Shown: positions 10,399 through 20,461 of the stretch, piece by piece
Layout: each line of letters begins with the position of its first letter
Position numbering within the stretch: the first letter of the stretch is position 1
Source of the DNA: Astrothelium macrocarpum
Lineage: Eukaryota; Ascomycota; Dothideomycetes; Trypetheliales; Trypetheliaceae
Direction: 5' to 3'
Assembly: GCA_021030915.1 (NCBI GenBank)
Contig: JAGEMR010000062.1
Span: forward strand, 105,741 to 169,740
DNA length: 64,000 nucleotides
Position numbers and translations under genes: made by a program
The notes under the pieces: generated by a model
The model's input: only the letters and a program-made list of their open reading frames with translations
The model's database searches: none
What the model was told of the DNA's origin: nothing

Positions 10399-11658
10399 TT
10401 ATAAAGGAGAATCGTTCCCAGTCTCGTCATATTTCCGCTCGTACTTTTCATCCTCGTACGTACCCGTCACAGCCTTTCCAGTCATTCCACCCTTGAAGCC
10501 CTGCCAGATCGGCCTCAAGAACTGGCGGAAATCGTTCTTGAATCTGTGTTCAAACTCCCAGGTCCAAATAACCATATTCAAGAACATTAGCGCCGTTGCA
10601 GTCCACGTGAGCTTGAAGAAGTTCTCGCCCTTGTAAGCCGAGATGCCAAAGTCTTTACCGAGAGAATTAATGAGCTTCGCTGCTTCGGCTGAGAAGCCCG
10701 TTGTGAGGGCAGAGGCGATGCCGACAAAGAAGAGGCCGGTGAAGGAGAGGGAAATATTGATGAACGGGCCGACCCAGCCAAGGCGAAAGGCTGATATGGA
10801 GGAGAGGATTAGGGAGAGGCCGATGAAGACGACGGCGATCCAATAAAAGACGAGAACGAATGTCTTGGGATCAAAGTCCGAAAGTACGCTGCGTTTATTG
10901 CATTCAACCACCTGTTTGGTAACCTTTTGGCCAGGGTGCACGGCCGCTGGGATGCCGTAGACGGTAGCATTAGGGATGTCACTAATGTTAGGGGAGTAGT
11001 ATCCCCAGCAGTAGTCGATCAGGTGGACGGAATACCAGTCGAATAAGCCAACATCTTTCTTCAACTTCATGAATTCTTGGTTCATTTCGTTGATCAAGCC
11101 ACTCGGTAAAGACCCGATGGCAGAGGTTGCCTCAGATACGATTTTGCTGGTTTCGCTGGAGATGGCGCTGACTACTGCACTGGTGACAGAGCTGGCATCG
11201 CTCTCGATATTGCTGGCATGGGAGCCAATGTCGGATCCAATGTCACTAATGTCGCTTCTAATACCGCGTGGAGCGAGCGTTGGCAAAGGTGTAGTTGCTG
11301 GTATCTCCGTAATGGGTCCACTGAGGGCGGGGCTTGGTGTCCGCGCTGGGAGAAAATCTCGCTTCACAAGGACGTCAGAAGCAAGATTGGAGATATCGCT
11401 GTCAAGATCATGAAGGAGGTTATCTCCGAACCGAGTAAGATTGAGCTGTAGAGTGATTGTTAGCCAGGATACACCACAGATTTATACCATCTCTGAACGT
11501 ACGGTGAACATATCATAATTCTCCATCATGTTTGGCTTCGAACCAGCGAAGATGCAGAGCATGGTGAGAATGAAGGCAGCGATGGTACCAAGCACCGATA
11601 CGACGCCCAGCGCCCGCAACCTCAATCTGCCGCGTTGAATGTGTGTACGTTCAAGCAT
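10399..11658 (-). CDS. SUR7/PalI-family four-helix membrane protein
   Basis: A plasma-membrane protein of the fungal SUR7/PalI family (eisosome and cortical-patch proteins and pH-response relatives). Exons 11658-11503 and 11445-10399 give 400 residues. The 57-nt intron has donor GTACGT and acceptor CTACAG and restores the junction TLNLTRFGDNL. Transmembrane segment 1 is at about residues 17-39 (VVSVLGTIAAFILTMLCIFAG). A long extracytoplasmic loop follows, rich in Ser/Ile heptads, with two cysteines (YCWGYY and VVECNKR). Three more membrane segments start at FVLVFYWIAVVFIGL, INISLSFTGLFFVGI and TATALMFLNMVIW. The cytosolic tail is basic. Topology and the loop cysteines fit the family. Which paralogue this is cannot be decided. 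Confidence 0.8.
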
Positions 11659-12868
11659 GATAAGGCGTGTTACTAAATCACGCTTTTGTTCTGGGGATAG
11701 TAGGAAATCGTGCTTTGGATAGAGACTAAAGAGTATATGAAGGAGTGGGCAATTTAGGATTTTACGAGGAATCCGGCGATAGCAAACCAGCGCTTTTACT
11801 GTTCGCAGGGAAGAGTCAATCAAACAAAGGCGGGTATGTGGAGACTAATTTGACTCCGGCGAACAGTGAAAGCACAAAGAGTCTTGTGGGTATGACAATG
11901 AATGAATGAAATTGTCCGCTGGTCACCTACTTAATGTATCGACTACACATCAGACCTCGTGACGGAGGCTACGATCGCCTTGAATCAGGCGCCTTCCAAG
12001 TCCACAACCCCGTACTCCATTGTATTGACATGGTTTCATGAACAGTCAAGAGAATGACGTGTTGAAGCGCCGGGCAGAACATATTACCGGCGTGTACATC
12101 TGGTACGATATCTAGGTAATTCATCGTCTGATTGGCTTCGGCAATACATTCACCACTCAAAAAAAGAGCTGGCTAGGCGAACGATGATGTTTTAGCTGCG
12201 TGAGGTTGTAAAGAGAAAGTCCGTTTGGTGGCATTGAGGCGGTCGGTTCTTTGCCGACCACTAGGGTCTGCAGCCGCCAGGGTCTCTAGTGGCAAGGGCA
12301 TCGTAGGGACCAACGACTGCAAGGGCTGAAACTTGTTTTCGTAAACATGGCTCATTGGCTATCATCATCCTGCGTCAAGATCGCTTGCCGCTGCTCTTCT
12401 TGGTGCGTATCGCCAAGGCTTTGCGCGGACCTTATCGTCTGTCTCCACAAGTCATGCAAGCCGGAATCGTAAGTGAGGAAGAGAGATGATGGAGATGCTT
12501 CCGAGAATTACGTGTCGATGCGATGTCTGCCTGATTGTGAAAATGCTATGCTATGCTAATTCAGAGCTGAACAAGTCTTACGAAAATCACACCATGCCCC
12601 AAGAAAATGCACATGCATGTCGGGCACTGTAAGGGTATAAGCGATTGCCTGCTTCGACGCCGTCCCATATGTTGAAACCCACCCCAAGGCCTGTTCACAG
12701 AGTGGTACCTAACCAGAGTATTCATCCATGAAATTTCGTGGTCAACCGTCCACGTTTGGGAAACAGTTGACCTATGCATGCATTGTGACGCCGACGTAGA
12801 ATGCTCTGTAGAGACCGTCTAATGCAACAAAAAAACAAAGACCATCTCCATGCGTATTGTCGCCCAAC
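11659..12868. other. intergenic
   Basis: Leader and promoter of the SUR7-type gene plus the 3' flank of the Cys-rich gene. A small ATGCT direct repeat occurs near 12544-12558. No gene was supported. Confidence 0.4.
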
Positions 12869-13609
12869 TCAGTCTTTCATTTCCTGGTCTGGACTCTCGC
12901 CAAGACATTCAAAGCACCAAGTATCCCCCTCTTCACCTTTCTCCACACAGCAATTCCTGCAGATCCTCCGTGCGCCACAGCTTCCTGCACATTCACGAAT
13001 ACAGACATAACAACATCTCTCTTGACAGTGCATGCAGTCTGCAAAGGCATCTAGATCCTTCTTTTGCGTGGGGCGTTTGTGACAGAGGTGACATGCCTTG
13101 AGAGTGTTAACGCCTTTGGATGGAGGTGATGGACTAGGATTGTAGATCTCGCAGATGGGTTTCTGATAACTGGTACGGAGTGCTTTGGGTGACAAGATCT
13201 TCCGACGAACCTTGGCGGGAGGTAGATCTTCTTGGGTAGAGGTTGTGATGTGAATGGTGCTTGAGCTAGGTAGCGAGTGAAGGTCGAACACCCTCAGCGT
13301 GCTCTTGGCTCCTGGCTGTATGTCTCTGTCAGGTGTCGAGTGGGTTGAAGATGCTTTGTCTTGACCAGAGCTGCTGTTGGTCAGCAGGATATTAGGAGAC
13401 ATGGGCTCTTGTCTAATTTACTTTGGGGATGAAACGGCATGAATTTCTTGGTGTTTGGCAGGCCTCTTTCGTTTGCCTAAAGCTAAGCTAGCATACTCAG
13501 TGTCCGTTGCCATAAAGGTCGTGTCCAGGTCTCGGGTCGAAAGCTGTTGACTGTCTTCATGAACAAGAGGGCATGGCGCCTGCTGGAAAAGTTCTGGCGT
13601 TATAAACAT
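12869..13609 (-). CDS. Cys-rich zinc-binding-type protein, unknown function
   Basis: Two exons, 13609-13422 and 13373-12869, encode about 230 residues. The unspliced frame has an in-frame TAA at 13420-13418. A 48-nt intron with donor GTAAAT, branch CTGCTGAC and acceptor CAACAG removes it and keeps the frame. The N-terminal part contains a basic KRKRP cluster (possible nuclear signal) and Ser/Thr/Pro-rich disorder. The C-terminal 60 residues hold about 16 Cys/His in paired CxxC steps (CHLCHKRP, CMHCQERCC, CRNCC, CFEC), suggesting cross-braced binding of two or more zincs. This resembles RING/PHD-like modules, but I do not recognise the exact family. An alternative ATG at 13513 would shorten the N-terminus by 32 residues. 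Confidence 0.65.
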
Positions 13610-14504
13610 CGTGGCAAGAACATAACCAAGCTCTGATCATGGGTAAGTGAATGTTGCTCCAGGCAGTGAGAATGGCAGTTGCCCAAGTCTCACTGTCTGA
13701 AGTTGACGGGGCGAGGACTTGGTCCGAGTCACTCCCGATATTACGCTGTTGGTGCTCTACCGGCTCCTGGCGCACGTTCATCCGGAGAGCAAAACCAATC
13801 ATTCTTACTTTACGCAACTTGATTTGATCATAGGTGCACACTCAGCGAACAATACATGAACAATGTGAATTATACCTACCCAGCTGTTTGGCATAGGTCG
13901 TTATAAGGATGTTGCCTGCTTCCGGGGTCTCTATGGAAGTTGTAGGTCATTTACTGGATGTTTGATCTCTCCGCAGTCGTTGCGAGGATCAATCAATTCT
14001 TCAGTATATACAATCGTGTTTTGTCATGTCTTGCTTCTCATAATATCTACCAACCTGTCTTCTTTTCTCCTATGCGCGAAGCTCTTTAGCAAGACTCTCA
14101 AATAAGATATAAGGCATCAGTCTTCCCTCTTGATTCAGTATGTGATTCGAAAAAGATAACCAGCAGACTGGATCTTCATGACAAGCTTCGTTTGAGCAGC
14201 GCGCGGCATCATATCGGATGCCTCCTACAATCCAATAACAGACCAAACTTTAAAATGTAATTTGATTTCTTATCAGAGTCAAATTTCAGAACTGTGTTGA
14301 TTGCAATATGTTATCAAATCTTCAGAGCTAAATCAATTGCAATGGGGTATCAAGCCTTCAAAACTTTTCAAAAAGCGCCCAAAAATGGAAAATACCAATC
14401 AGTCTCAGCCAAATACCAGCGTCCCTTCATAATCGGCCCCCCGACCAAGCCTCCAACCAAACTCCCAACTGAACTCCCAACTCCGGAAGAGCAAAAGTTT
14501 CAAG
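13610..14504. other. intergenic
   Basis: Promoter side of the Cys-rich gene and moderately AT-rich sequence. A Pro/Thr-type short repeat (CCAACTGAACTCCCAACT-like) begins near 14450 and leads into the tandem repeat described separately. No gene was seen. Confidence 0.4.
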
Positions 14505-14770
14505 CCCATCGATTTCCCATGACTACCACTCCTAACTCCGAGAGACTCTGACCATGTAACCAAAATTCTCAGATCCAATGACTTGCCGCTGTCTACCACT
14601 CCGAGAAGCCTTAATCGTGTGACCAGACTTTTCAAGCAAACCCATCGATTTGCCGCTGCCTACCATTCCCAGAAGCTTTAACCGTGTAACCGTATCTTTC
14701 AGACCTATCGAGTTGCCGCTGCCGACGTCTCCGAAAAACTCTGACGGACCTCTAAGCCTTCATAGCTTAG
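14505..14770. repeat. diverged tandem repeat, about 66 bp x 4
   Basis: Four imperfect units start at 14505, 14575, 14641 and 14704 (lengths about 70, 66, 63 and 66). Each opens with a CCCATCGATTT- or CCTATCGAGTT-like block. This is followed by a GCCGCTGCCTACCA-like block, then AGAAGC(T)TTAA.CGTGTAACC. The last unit runs into the stop codon of the neighbouring minus-strand secreted-protein gene (stop at 14767-14769). Confidence 0.7.
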
Positions 14771-16317
14771 TCTTCATCGTCACTTTCATCGTCGCTGTCG
14801 TCGGTTTCCTCATCGGTGTCGTCGTCGGTGTCGTCGTCGTCGGTGTCGTCATCGTCAGTGTCGTCGTCGGTGTCATCCTCTGATTCATCGTCGGTGTCCG
14901 GGTCGTTGCGGATCTCTTTTAGACCACCCTCTTGCCCGGGCACGCGCTTGACGACGTCACCTTTTTCGACCGACTCCACGTCCAGTTCGGACTCGTCTTC
15001 GCCGTTACGCTTGCCGTTCGGGTGCTTGTGCTCTGGCTTCGCGAGTGGCGAAGGAACAGACTTGAGCTCCAGATCGAGCGGCACGTTTGGCGTCGGTCCT
15101 GGCCGGGGCTGGTCCCTTTCGTCTAAGGACAAGCCGCGCTTGGACGCCACCTCAGAGTCTGAGCGACGAACAACCGTTTTCAAGGTCGATCCCGGGTCGG
15201 TACTGCTCACCGATGCGCGCTTCGCCTCGTGCATAGCCTGCTTGGCGGACGGGGTGAGAGTGAAAGAACGGTATAGATGAAACGGGAAACGCCGTGGGCG
15301 AAGAGCGTTGACATTCTCGACCACAACCTCGACAGAGCTCGCAGCCGCCGGCGTCGTGATGGTACGGTGCGCGGTGTAAGTCTTTTGCACGGTGAGGAAA
15401 CGAATGGATGTCGTTCCGCTTGGTACGGGCGCATTCTTTGTAGCCGATGCAGATTGACTACTCTTGCGAGAACGGTCCTTCTTGCGAGGAACAATCGAGC
15501 GTGGACCGTTGACGTGCTTGGTAATCGTGCTGACCACGACTTTGACGGGATTGGACGATGTGGCTGCTTTTGTCGTTGCCTTGGCCGTAGAAGATGTCGG
15601 GACCGGAGATGCAGACTCGAAATAAACAGCTTGGAAAATGGTAGCACCCTGAGTGAAGGTACTAGTCGCCGTGGGAGATCGAGAGACCTTGACGCTTTGA
15701 CCTGATTTTGAGCTCGAGTTTGAAGGCTTCAAATCTCTGGCGGCGATTCCATGGTCGAGCACAAAGTCAGGTTCTGCACGTGCCGGCTTGGCTCCCGTCT
15801 CCGGCTTTTTGCAGGTTTCCGTCCAAAATTTGGTGGTCGTTTCCGGCCCGTAATCGCAGCCCGGCGCTGTGGTAAGCACGGTCGTCTCGACTTTACTGGT
15901 AGGCCTCCAGCCCGTGTACACTTTCCTCTTTACGTTTTCAATCTCGTCGGCAAGGAAGGCACCGGTCACGCTGTAGTGAATGCTAGTGGCAATAAAATCG
16001 AGGATGCACCTTCTGCCTTCCCAAGTAGCATCGACGCAGCCAGGTCGACCAGAACACGCTTCGATGCAGTCTTCTAAAGTGGATACGTAGACTTCACCGA
16101 GGTCGGTGCCGTGACTATCTATAAAGGGTTCCACGCGATAGACGTCTCCATTGCTGGCCGTGTGAGAGCTGTATCTAGGGGTCGTGGACGTAGCGATGGC
16201 AACTGGGAGGGTGGTCCCAGAGAAAGGGGTGACAGTGGTGGTGGTCCAAGTTTCCCTGAGTCCATTTGCCAATGTGGCAAGGGTGCAGATGCCGAAAAGA
16301 ACAAGAAACGTCTTCAT
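14767..16317 (-). CDS. secreted protein with apple-like region and Asp/Thr acidic tail
   Basis: A 516-residue single-exon gene. The frame is open further upstream, but the ATG at 16317 opens a signal peptide (MKTFLVLFGICTLATLANG). Residues 76-125 hold four cysteines (84, 88, 94, 104) spaced like a PAN/apple-type carbohydrate- or protein-binding module. Two more lie in the next 60 residues (GCDYGPETTTKFWTETCKK). A long Ser/Thr/Lys-rich, probably O-glycosylated, linker with dibasic sites follows. The last 45 residues are almost only Asp, Thr, Glu and Ser in DDDTDDD-type repeats. No enzyme motif and no GPI signal are visible. It is probably a wall or extracellular matrix protein, perhaps cation-binding through the tail (inference). 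The gene is bracketed by tandem repeats on both sides. Confidence 0.7.
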   Translation of the reverse strand: MKTFLVLFGICTLATLANGLRETWTTTTVTPFSGTTLPVAIATSTTPRYSSHTASNGDVYRVEPFIDSHGTDLGEVYVSTLEDCIEACSGRPGCVDATWEGRRCILDFIATSIHYSVTGAFLADEIENVKRKVYTGWRPTSKVETTVLTTAPGCDYGPETTTKFWTETCKKPETGAKPARAEPDFVLDHGIAARDLKPSNSSSKSGQSVKVSRSPTATSTFTQGATIFQAVYFESASPVPTSSTAKATTKAATSSNPVKVVVSTITKHVNGPRSIVPRKKDRSRKSSQSASATKNAPVPSGTTSIRFLTVQKTYTAHRTITTPAAASSVEVVVENVNALRPRRFPFHLYRSFTLTPSAKQAMHEAKRASVSSTDPGSTLKTVVRRSDSEVASKRGLSLDERDQPRPGPTPNVPLDLELKSVPSPLAKPEHKHPNGKRNGEDESELDVESVEKGDVVKRVPGQEGGLKEIRNDPDTDDESEDDTDDDTDDDDTDDDDTDDDTDEETDDSDDESDDED

Positions 16318-16319
16318 TG

Positions 16320-16414
16320 TGAAGAGACCGAGATGTGGTGAAGATACCGAGAAGTGGTAAAGAGACTGGAAAGTTGTGAAGAGACAGAGAAGTTGTAGAG
16401 AGACCGAGAATTCA
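16320..16414. repeat. 19-bp tandem repeat, 5 units
   Basis: Five consecutive 19-base units begin at 16320, 16339, 16358, 16377 and 16396. Their consensus on the plus strand is TGAAGAGACCGAGAAGTGG. The array lies immediately upstream of the ATG at 16317 of the minus-strand secreted-protein gene. It therefore falls in its 5' leader, where the transcript would read as a pyrimidine-rich repeat. Confidence 0.85.
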
Positions 16415-17590
16415 TGTAGCTGAAATGTGAAGGAGCCCGGAACGATGTGAACTAAGCTATCGAGAAGCTTGTGGTGATGGAAATGCAATACGGAAGGAAA
16501 TTCAAAAGCCTTTTATATTCATTTTCCAATAGATTCTCGCAATATTTTACCTTTTGCGGACTGCTTTTGTTGAGTGAATGTTTCCACGAGTTTCGCATTC
16601 AGAAAGTGTTGAATTTATAGGTCCCAAAATACTTGGACCGTAATTTCCCTTGTCCATTTCCAAGAAGGATCGAGAGACTCTCCAGGAAGTAGCAAACACG
16701 AATCGGATGAGGAGTTGCTTCCCATAGACTATTGGAATGACAAAAGTGTATATTGTTTGAGCTTAGAATCTGAGTGCAGGATTACGAAAATCTAAAATCA
16801 ACAAAAGATGTCGCTGCTTGGATGTCTCCAACGTACGAAGTGGGTAAAAGTGTACAGAAGCCATCCGAGATAAAACGCAATGAATTTTGTTGGCAAGTTC
16901 TGATTTGGAAACTTGAAAAGGAGAATTTACGCGTTGGTAAATGTGTGCAGATGTACCAATTCAACGCTCTTGCGTAGCTTCCATCCCGATTGCCAAATTT
17001 GTCAGAACATTGGGCTTGTGGGTCATCATCCCCATTTCCCCTATCGGTAATCTGGCGTGTCTGCTTCCAAGACAATCTTTCTGAAGCCACTAATGCGGTA
17101 AGGTACCAGCTGAAAATAGGCAACCGCTCACGTGGTCCTGTCCAATGTACCTTTCAAGTAAAAGGTACCTACACATTGAGGCAGTCAGCTGGGGGGACCC
17201 AACTGGCGCCACTCAACATGTCGACTACTTGCATGAGTACGACGATGCAACCGCTTGATCTTCCGCTCAGCTTTCTTGTGCGACGCAATCCGGATGGCAA
17301 CATCCGTTGAATACCAGGCGCTGCGTGAGTGTAGAAGTGGTATTGCCTAATAGCTGAGCAGGTGGACTTCAGCACCAGATCGGAGTAGAGTGCACCTGAC
17401 AGGGAACTGCGCCTGCTTCGAATCCCTAAGACAAGGCAACAACTCCATCTTTCTATCACCTGCTTTTCTTCTATTGTCCCGTTTCATTCAAAAGATCAAA
17501 AACATCGCAAGACTCGTGGACAAATTCGTCACATCTGTTGTCAGGTTATCCGACCCGTTTTCCACGTAACTTGCTGATACTGTCACGACC
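16415..17590. other. intergenic, divergent promoters
   Basis: Separates the secreted-protein gene from the APP1-type gene. A GGTACC-containing pair (GTAAGGTACCAG near 17099 and AAAGGTACCTAC near 17161) is the only local repetition noticed. No gene or RNA was supported. Confidence 0.4.
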
Positions 17591-18886
17591 ATGGATTACC
17601 TGAGGAAGCTTGGGGACGAAGCACTCGGTGCAAGTCATCAGCTGGCTGTACATACCGTAGAAGGCTCGCTGATTGACAAAGATGCTTCGTTTTCACCCGA
17701 AGTACCGTTGGAACTCAAAAATTCAATGCCAGATCTGATGGACCGCTTTGCTTTCGTGTGGCCTGGCTCAAAGCCCAAGGATGCAAACCCCGAAGAGCAT
17801 GCTGTATGGCTTCTTGACAATACCGCATTCAGAGCAACCGACGATGAAGAGACGCGCAAGCAAGCAGGCCTTCCACCTAATAGCCACGCTCCATGGCATG
17901 TTGAATACGTGGCAGCCTACTTCATCAGGAACTCCGGCAGGGACGTCTCCAAATTTGTTGGATTCATTGCTGAGAAGCTAAATATTGATGGCAATGACGA
18001 AGGCGCCATGAGCTTAATCAGTCACCGCCTTCAGCCCTTTCTCGATACCGTCTTGCCCAATCACCTTGTCCAAATCAAAATCCAAGAGTCCCAGGAACAG
18101 ACTCTGGGCGCATCGTCTATGCAGGGAATCTCATGTCAAGTCCTTCCCCTCAACCTCGATACCAAGCCCGCATCAATAACGTCTCAACCCTTCGCCTCCT
18201 TCTCCGTCGTCCCCCCCACGGCCGGCATCTCCAACACCACCATCTTCGCCGAGCCGGACGGATGGGCCATCATCAGCGACATCGACGACACCATCAAAAT
18301 CACCCAAACCCCCTCGCGCATCGGCATCCTCCACAACACCTTCGCCGAACCCCAACCCAAAGCCGTGGCAGGCATGCCGCAGCTCTACGCGCACATGAAC
18401 ACCGTCCTCCAGCACCCCGCCTTCTTCTACCTCAGCGCCAGCCCGTACAACCTCTACCCGTTCCTCAAGGACTTCCGCAACACCTTCTACCCGCCCGGCA
18501 CCATCATCCTGCGCGACGCGTCGTGGCAGAACCTCGGCGGCCTGATCAGCAGCCTAACGGAGGGCACGCAGGAGTACAAAGCCGCGCGCATCGTCAAGAT
18601 CCACGCGTGGCTGCCGCAGCGGAAGATGGTGTGTTTGGGCGACAGCACGCAGCGCGATCCCGAGGCGTACGGCGAGAGCGCCAGGAGGTTTCCCGGCTGG
18701 ATCAAGAAGATCTTCATCAGGAAGGTGACGGGGATTGCGGGGATGGATGAGAAGGATAAGAATGCCGATGTGCGGTTTGAGAAGGCGTTTGAGGGATTGC
18801 CAAGGGACTTGTGGCATGTTTTTGAGGATCCGGCGGAATTGTCGGGGAAGGTGGATGATTTGGTGGGCGGGGAGAAATCGTCCTAG
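17591..18886 (+). CDS. phosphatidate phosphatase APP1-type catalytic-domain protein
   Basis: A 431-residue intronless gene with ATG at 17591. Residues about 220-390 form an APP1/DUF2183 catalytic domain. It carries the haloacid-dehalogenase-like signature SDIDDTIK with Asp230 and Asp232, followed by FFYLSASPYNLYPFLKDF and later KMVCLGDSTQRDPEAYGE. In yeast, App1 dephosphorylates phosphatidic acid to diacylglycerol at sites of actin and endocytosis. The N-terminal half (RFAFVWPGSKPK, WHVEYVAAYFIR) is a fungal-specific region without a known motif. The 3' half of the gene has very high third-position GC. Membership of the catalytic family is clear. Equivalence to yeast App1 is not, because the N-terminal domain differs. 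Confidence 0.85.
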   Translation: MDYLRKLGDEALGASHQLAVHTVEGSLIDKDASFSPEVPLELKNSMPDLMDRFAFVWPGSKPKDANPEEHAVWLLDNTAFRATDDEETRKQAGLPPNSHAPWHVEYVAAYFIRNSGRDVSKFVGFIAEKLNIDGNDEGAMSLISHRLQPFLDTVLPNHLVQIKIQESQEQTLGASSMQGISCQVLPLNLDTKPASITSQPFASFSVVPPTAGISNTTIFAEPDGWAIISDIDDTIKITQTPSRIGILHNTFAEPQPKAVAGMPQLYAHMNTVLQHPAFFYLSASPYNLYPFLKDFRNTFYPPGTIILRDASWQNLGGLISSLTEGTQEYKAARIVKIHAWLPQRKMVCLGDSTQRDPEAYGESARRFPGWIKKIFIRKVTGIAGMDEKDKNADVRFEKAFEGLPRDLWHVFEDPAELSGKVDDLVGGEKSS

Positions 18887-19254
18887 GAGGAGTCGATTGC
18901 GTATCGTGGGAAGAGGGGGAGGGGAGGTCGTTTTCTCAGCGTACTTATGGAGCGGTGTTGTTTGAGATGACTGGAAGGATATTGTATGAGACGAATGGCG
19001 CGGTTTTGTGAATGATTCGGTTGTTGTAATACCATGGGCGGTTTTCCTTTTAGGAGTACATCTTTATGACGTAGATTCTTGATATATATATTTTTCGGTT
19101 TCGAACAGAATGGTATCCGCACAAGCATGTATAGGTGACATGCCTTTTTCAGAATGCAAGGGAGATTCAAACGACGGAACTGCATGAAAACTCCTGTATA
19201 TGCCAACGCCCGCACCAACCTTTTTAGCCGAACGCCGAGGTGTACACAAAATCG
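18887..19254. other. intergenic, convergent 3' ends
   Basis: 3' flanks of the APP1-type gene and of RIB1. Contains an ATATATAT run near 19080-19092. Nothing else was identified. Confidence 0.4.
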
Positions 19255-20461
19255 TTATTGTGTACTCAACATATGCTTGAACTTTTCAATCTGTCACAAG
19301 GGTTAGCAATCAAGCATTTCCGCCCACCCCCAAACATCCCTTATCGTCCCAACTCACCTTTGTGGAAAGATACTTCTCTACCTCCTCACTCCCCCTCATT
19401 CCTTTCTTCCACGCCAATGGAATCATCGCCACCCGTTCCCTCACCACCACCTCCCTCCCCGGTCCTTCCACCGCCCTCACCTTATCCGGATTATTCGTCA
19501 ACAACCGAATCCCCCTTTCCTCCCCGCCTTCTCCCCTCCCCAACCCCAAATCCACAAGCATACTCGTCGCCAACCCGTAACTCCTAGCATCGGCCGGATG
19601 GCGCAGCAGCACGTTCGCCTCGTACGTGTCGCTTCCCAGATCCTGCAGATTGTACGCCTTCAGCTTCTCCCCCAGCCCGATCCCTCGCCCTTCCTGCCGT
19701 AAGTAGATGATCACGCCGCCGACGGAGTTAGGGGGAAGGTTCGAGGGTAGCGACATTAGGCGCGCGGCTTCGTCGAGCTGCTCGCCGCAATCGCAACGTG
19801 CAGACCAGACGGTCTCGCCGGTATAGCATTCGGAGTGGATGCGGACCAGGGGGGCTTTGGGTTGGGTGGCGGAAGGAGTAAGGGAGGAGTTGGTGTTGGT
19901 GACCGTGGACAAGGAAGAACTGGAAGGCGTACGAGAGGTGGTGGAGATGGAGGTTGAGGAGCTGCTGCCGATAGTTTCTTGTTTGATTTGCTCGACACGA
20001 GAGTGGGAGCGACCCGGGTAGAGACGGCCGGTATAGGCGCCGCGAATCATGCGGTCTTTTTCCGTCTCGCCTTCGCGTGGGGCGTCGAGGCTTTTGCTTC
20101 GGATTTGATCGCCAAAAACAATAGCGAGGTGCTCTTTGTTGTCAACATTGTTTTGGTAGAGATGTAAGAACATTTCTTGTCCGGTGGTCGTTGGTATTCT
20201 GGCTCGAACTACGCAATTAACTTCTGGAAGCTTTTCCAAAAGATTTGGCGCGGATTCGAGTGAGGTGTCGACGGGTATAGAATGAGCATCTCGTTCTATG
20301 GCGGGTGTACCTGTGCCCGGCGTAGCCGGAGGCGTGAAGGCGGGGCTAAGGAGAGGAGGATGATCATGGTGGTTGAGTTGAAATTCGGATATATGCTGAT
20401 CAGAACGTGCCCATCGCTGTCGGTTTGGAGCTGGAGAGGCATGAGCGGGAAGGTCGGGCAT
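19255..20461 (-). CDS. RIB1: GTP cyclohydrolase II
   Basis: First committed enzyme of riboflavin synthesis. It opens the imidazole ring of GTP and releases formate and pyrophosphate. Exons 20461-19358 and 19290-19255 give 379 residues. The 67-nt intron (donor GTGAGT, branch GCTAAC, acceptor GACAG) puts the last 11 residues in their own exon. Reading through it would instead add about 16 unrelated residues. Zinc-site cysteines lie in HSECYTGETVWSARCDCG. The substrate and active-site blocks YLRQEGRGIGLGEKLKAYN and LLTNNPDKV are all present. A 60-residue Pro/Ser-rich N-terminus and a Ser/Thr-rich insert (about residues 150-195) before the HSEC block distinguish it from bacterial RibA. There is no fused RibB domain, as is usual in fungi. 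Confidence 0.93.

Noticed and set aside
17395..17440. CTTCGAATCCC at 17417, like a tRNA T-loop
   Set aside because: No pairing stem and no upstream D-arm or anticodon arm at tRNA distance.
18133..18750. 205-codon Arg/His/Pro-rich plus frame within the APP1-type gene
   Set aside because: It is a shadow of the high third-position GC of the genuine frame, without any domain.
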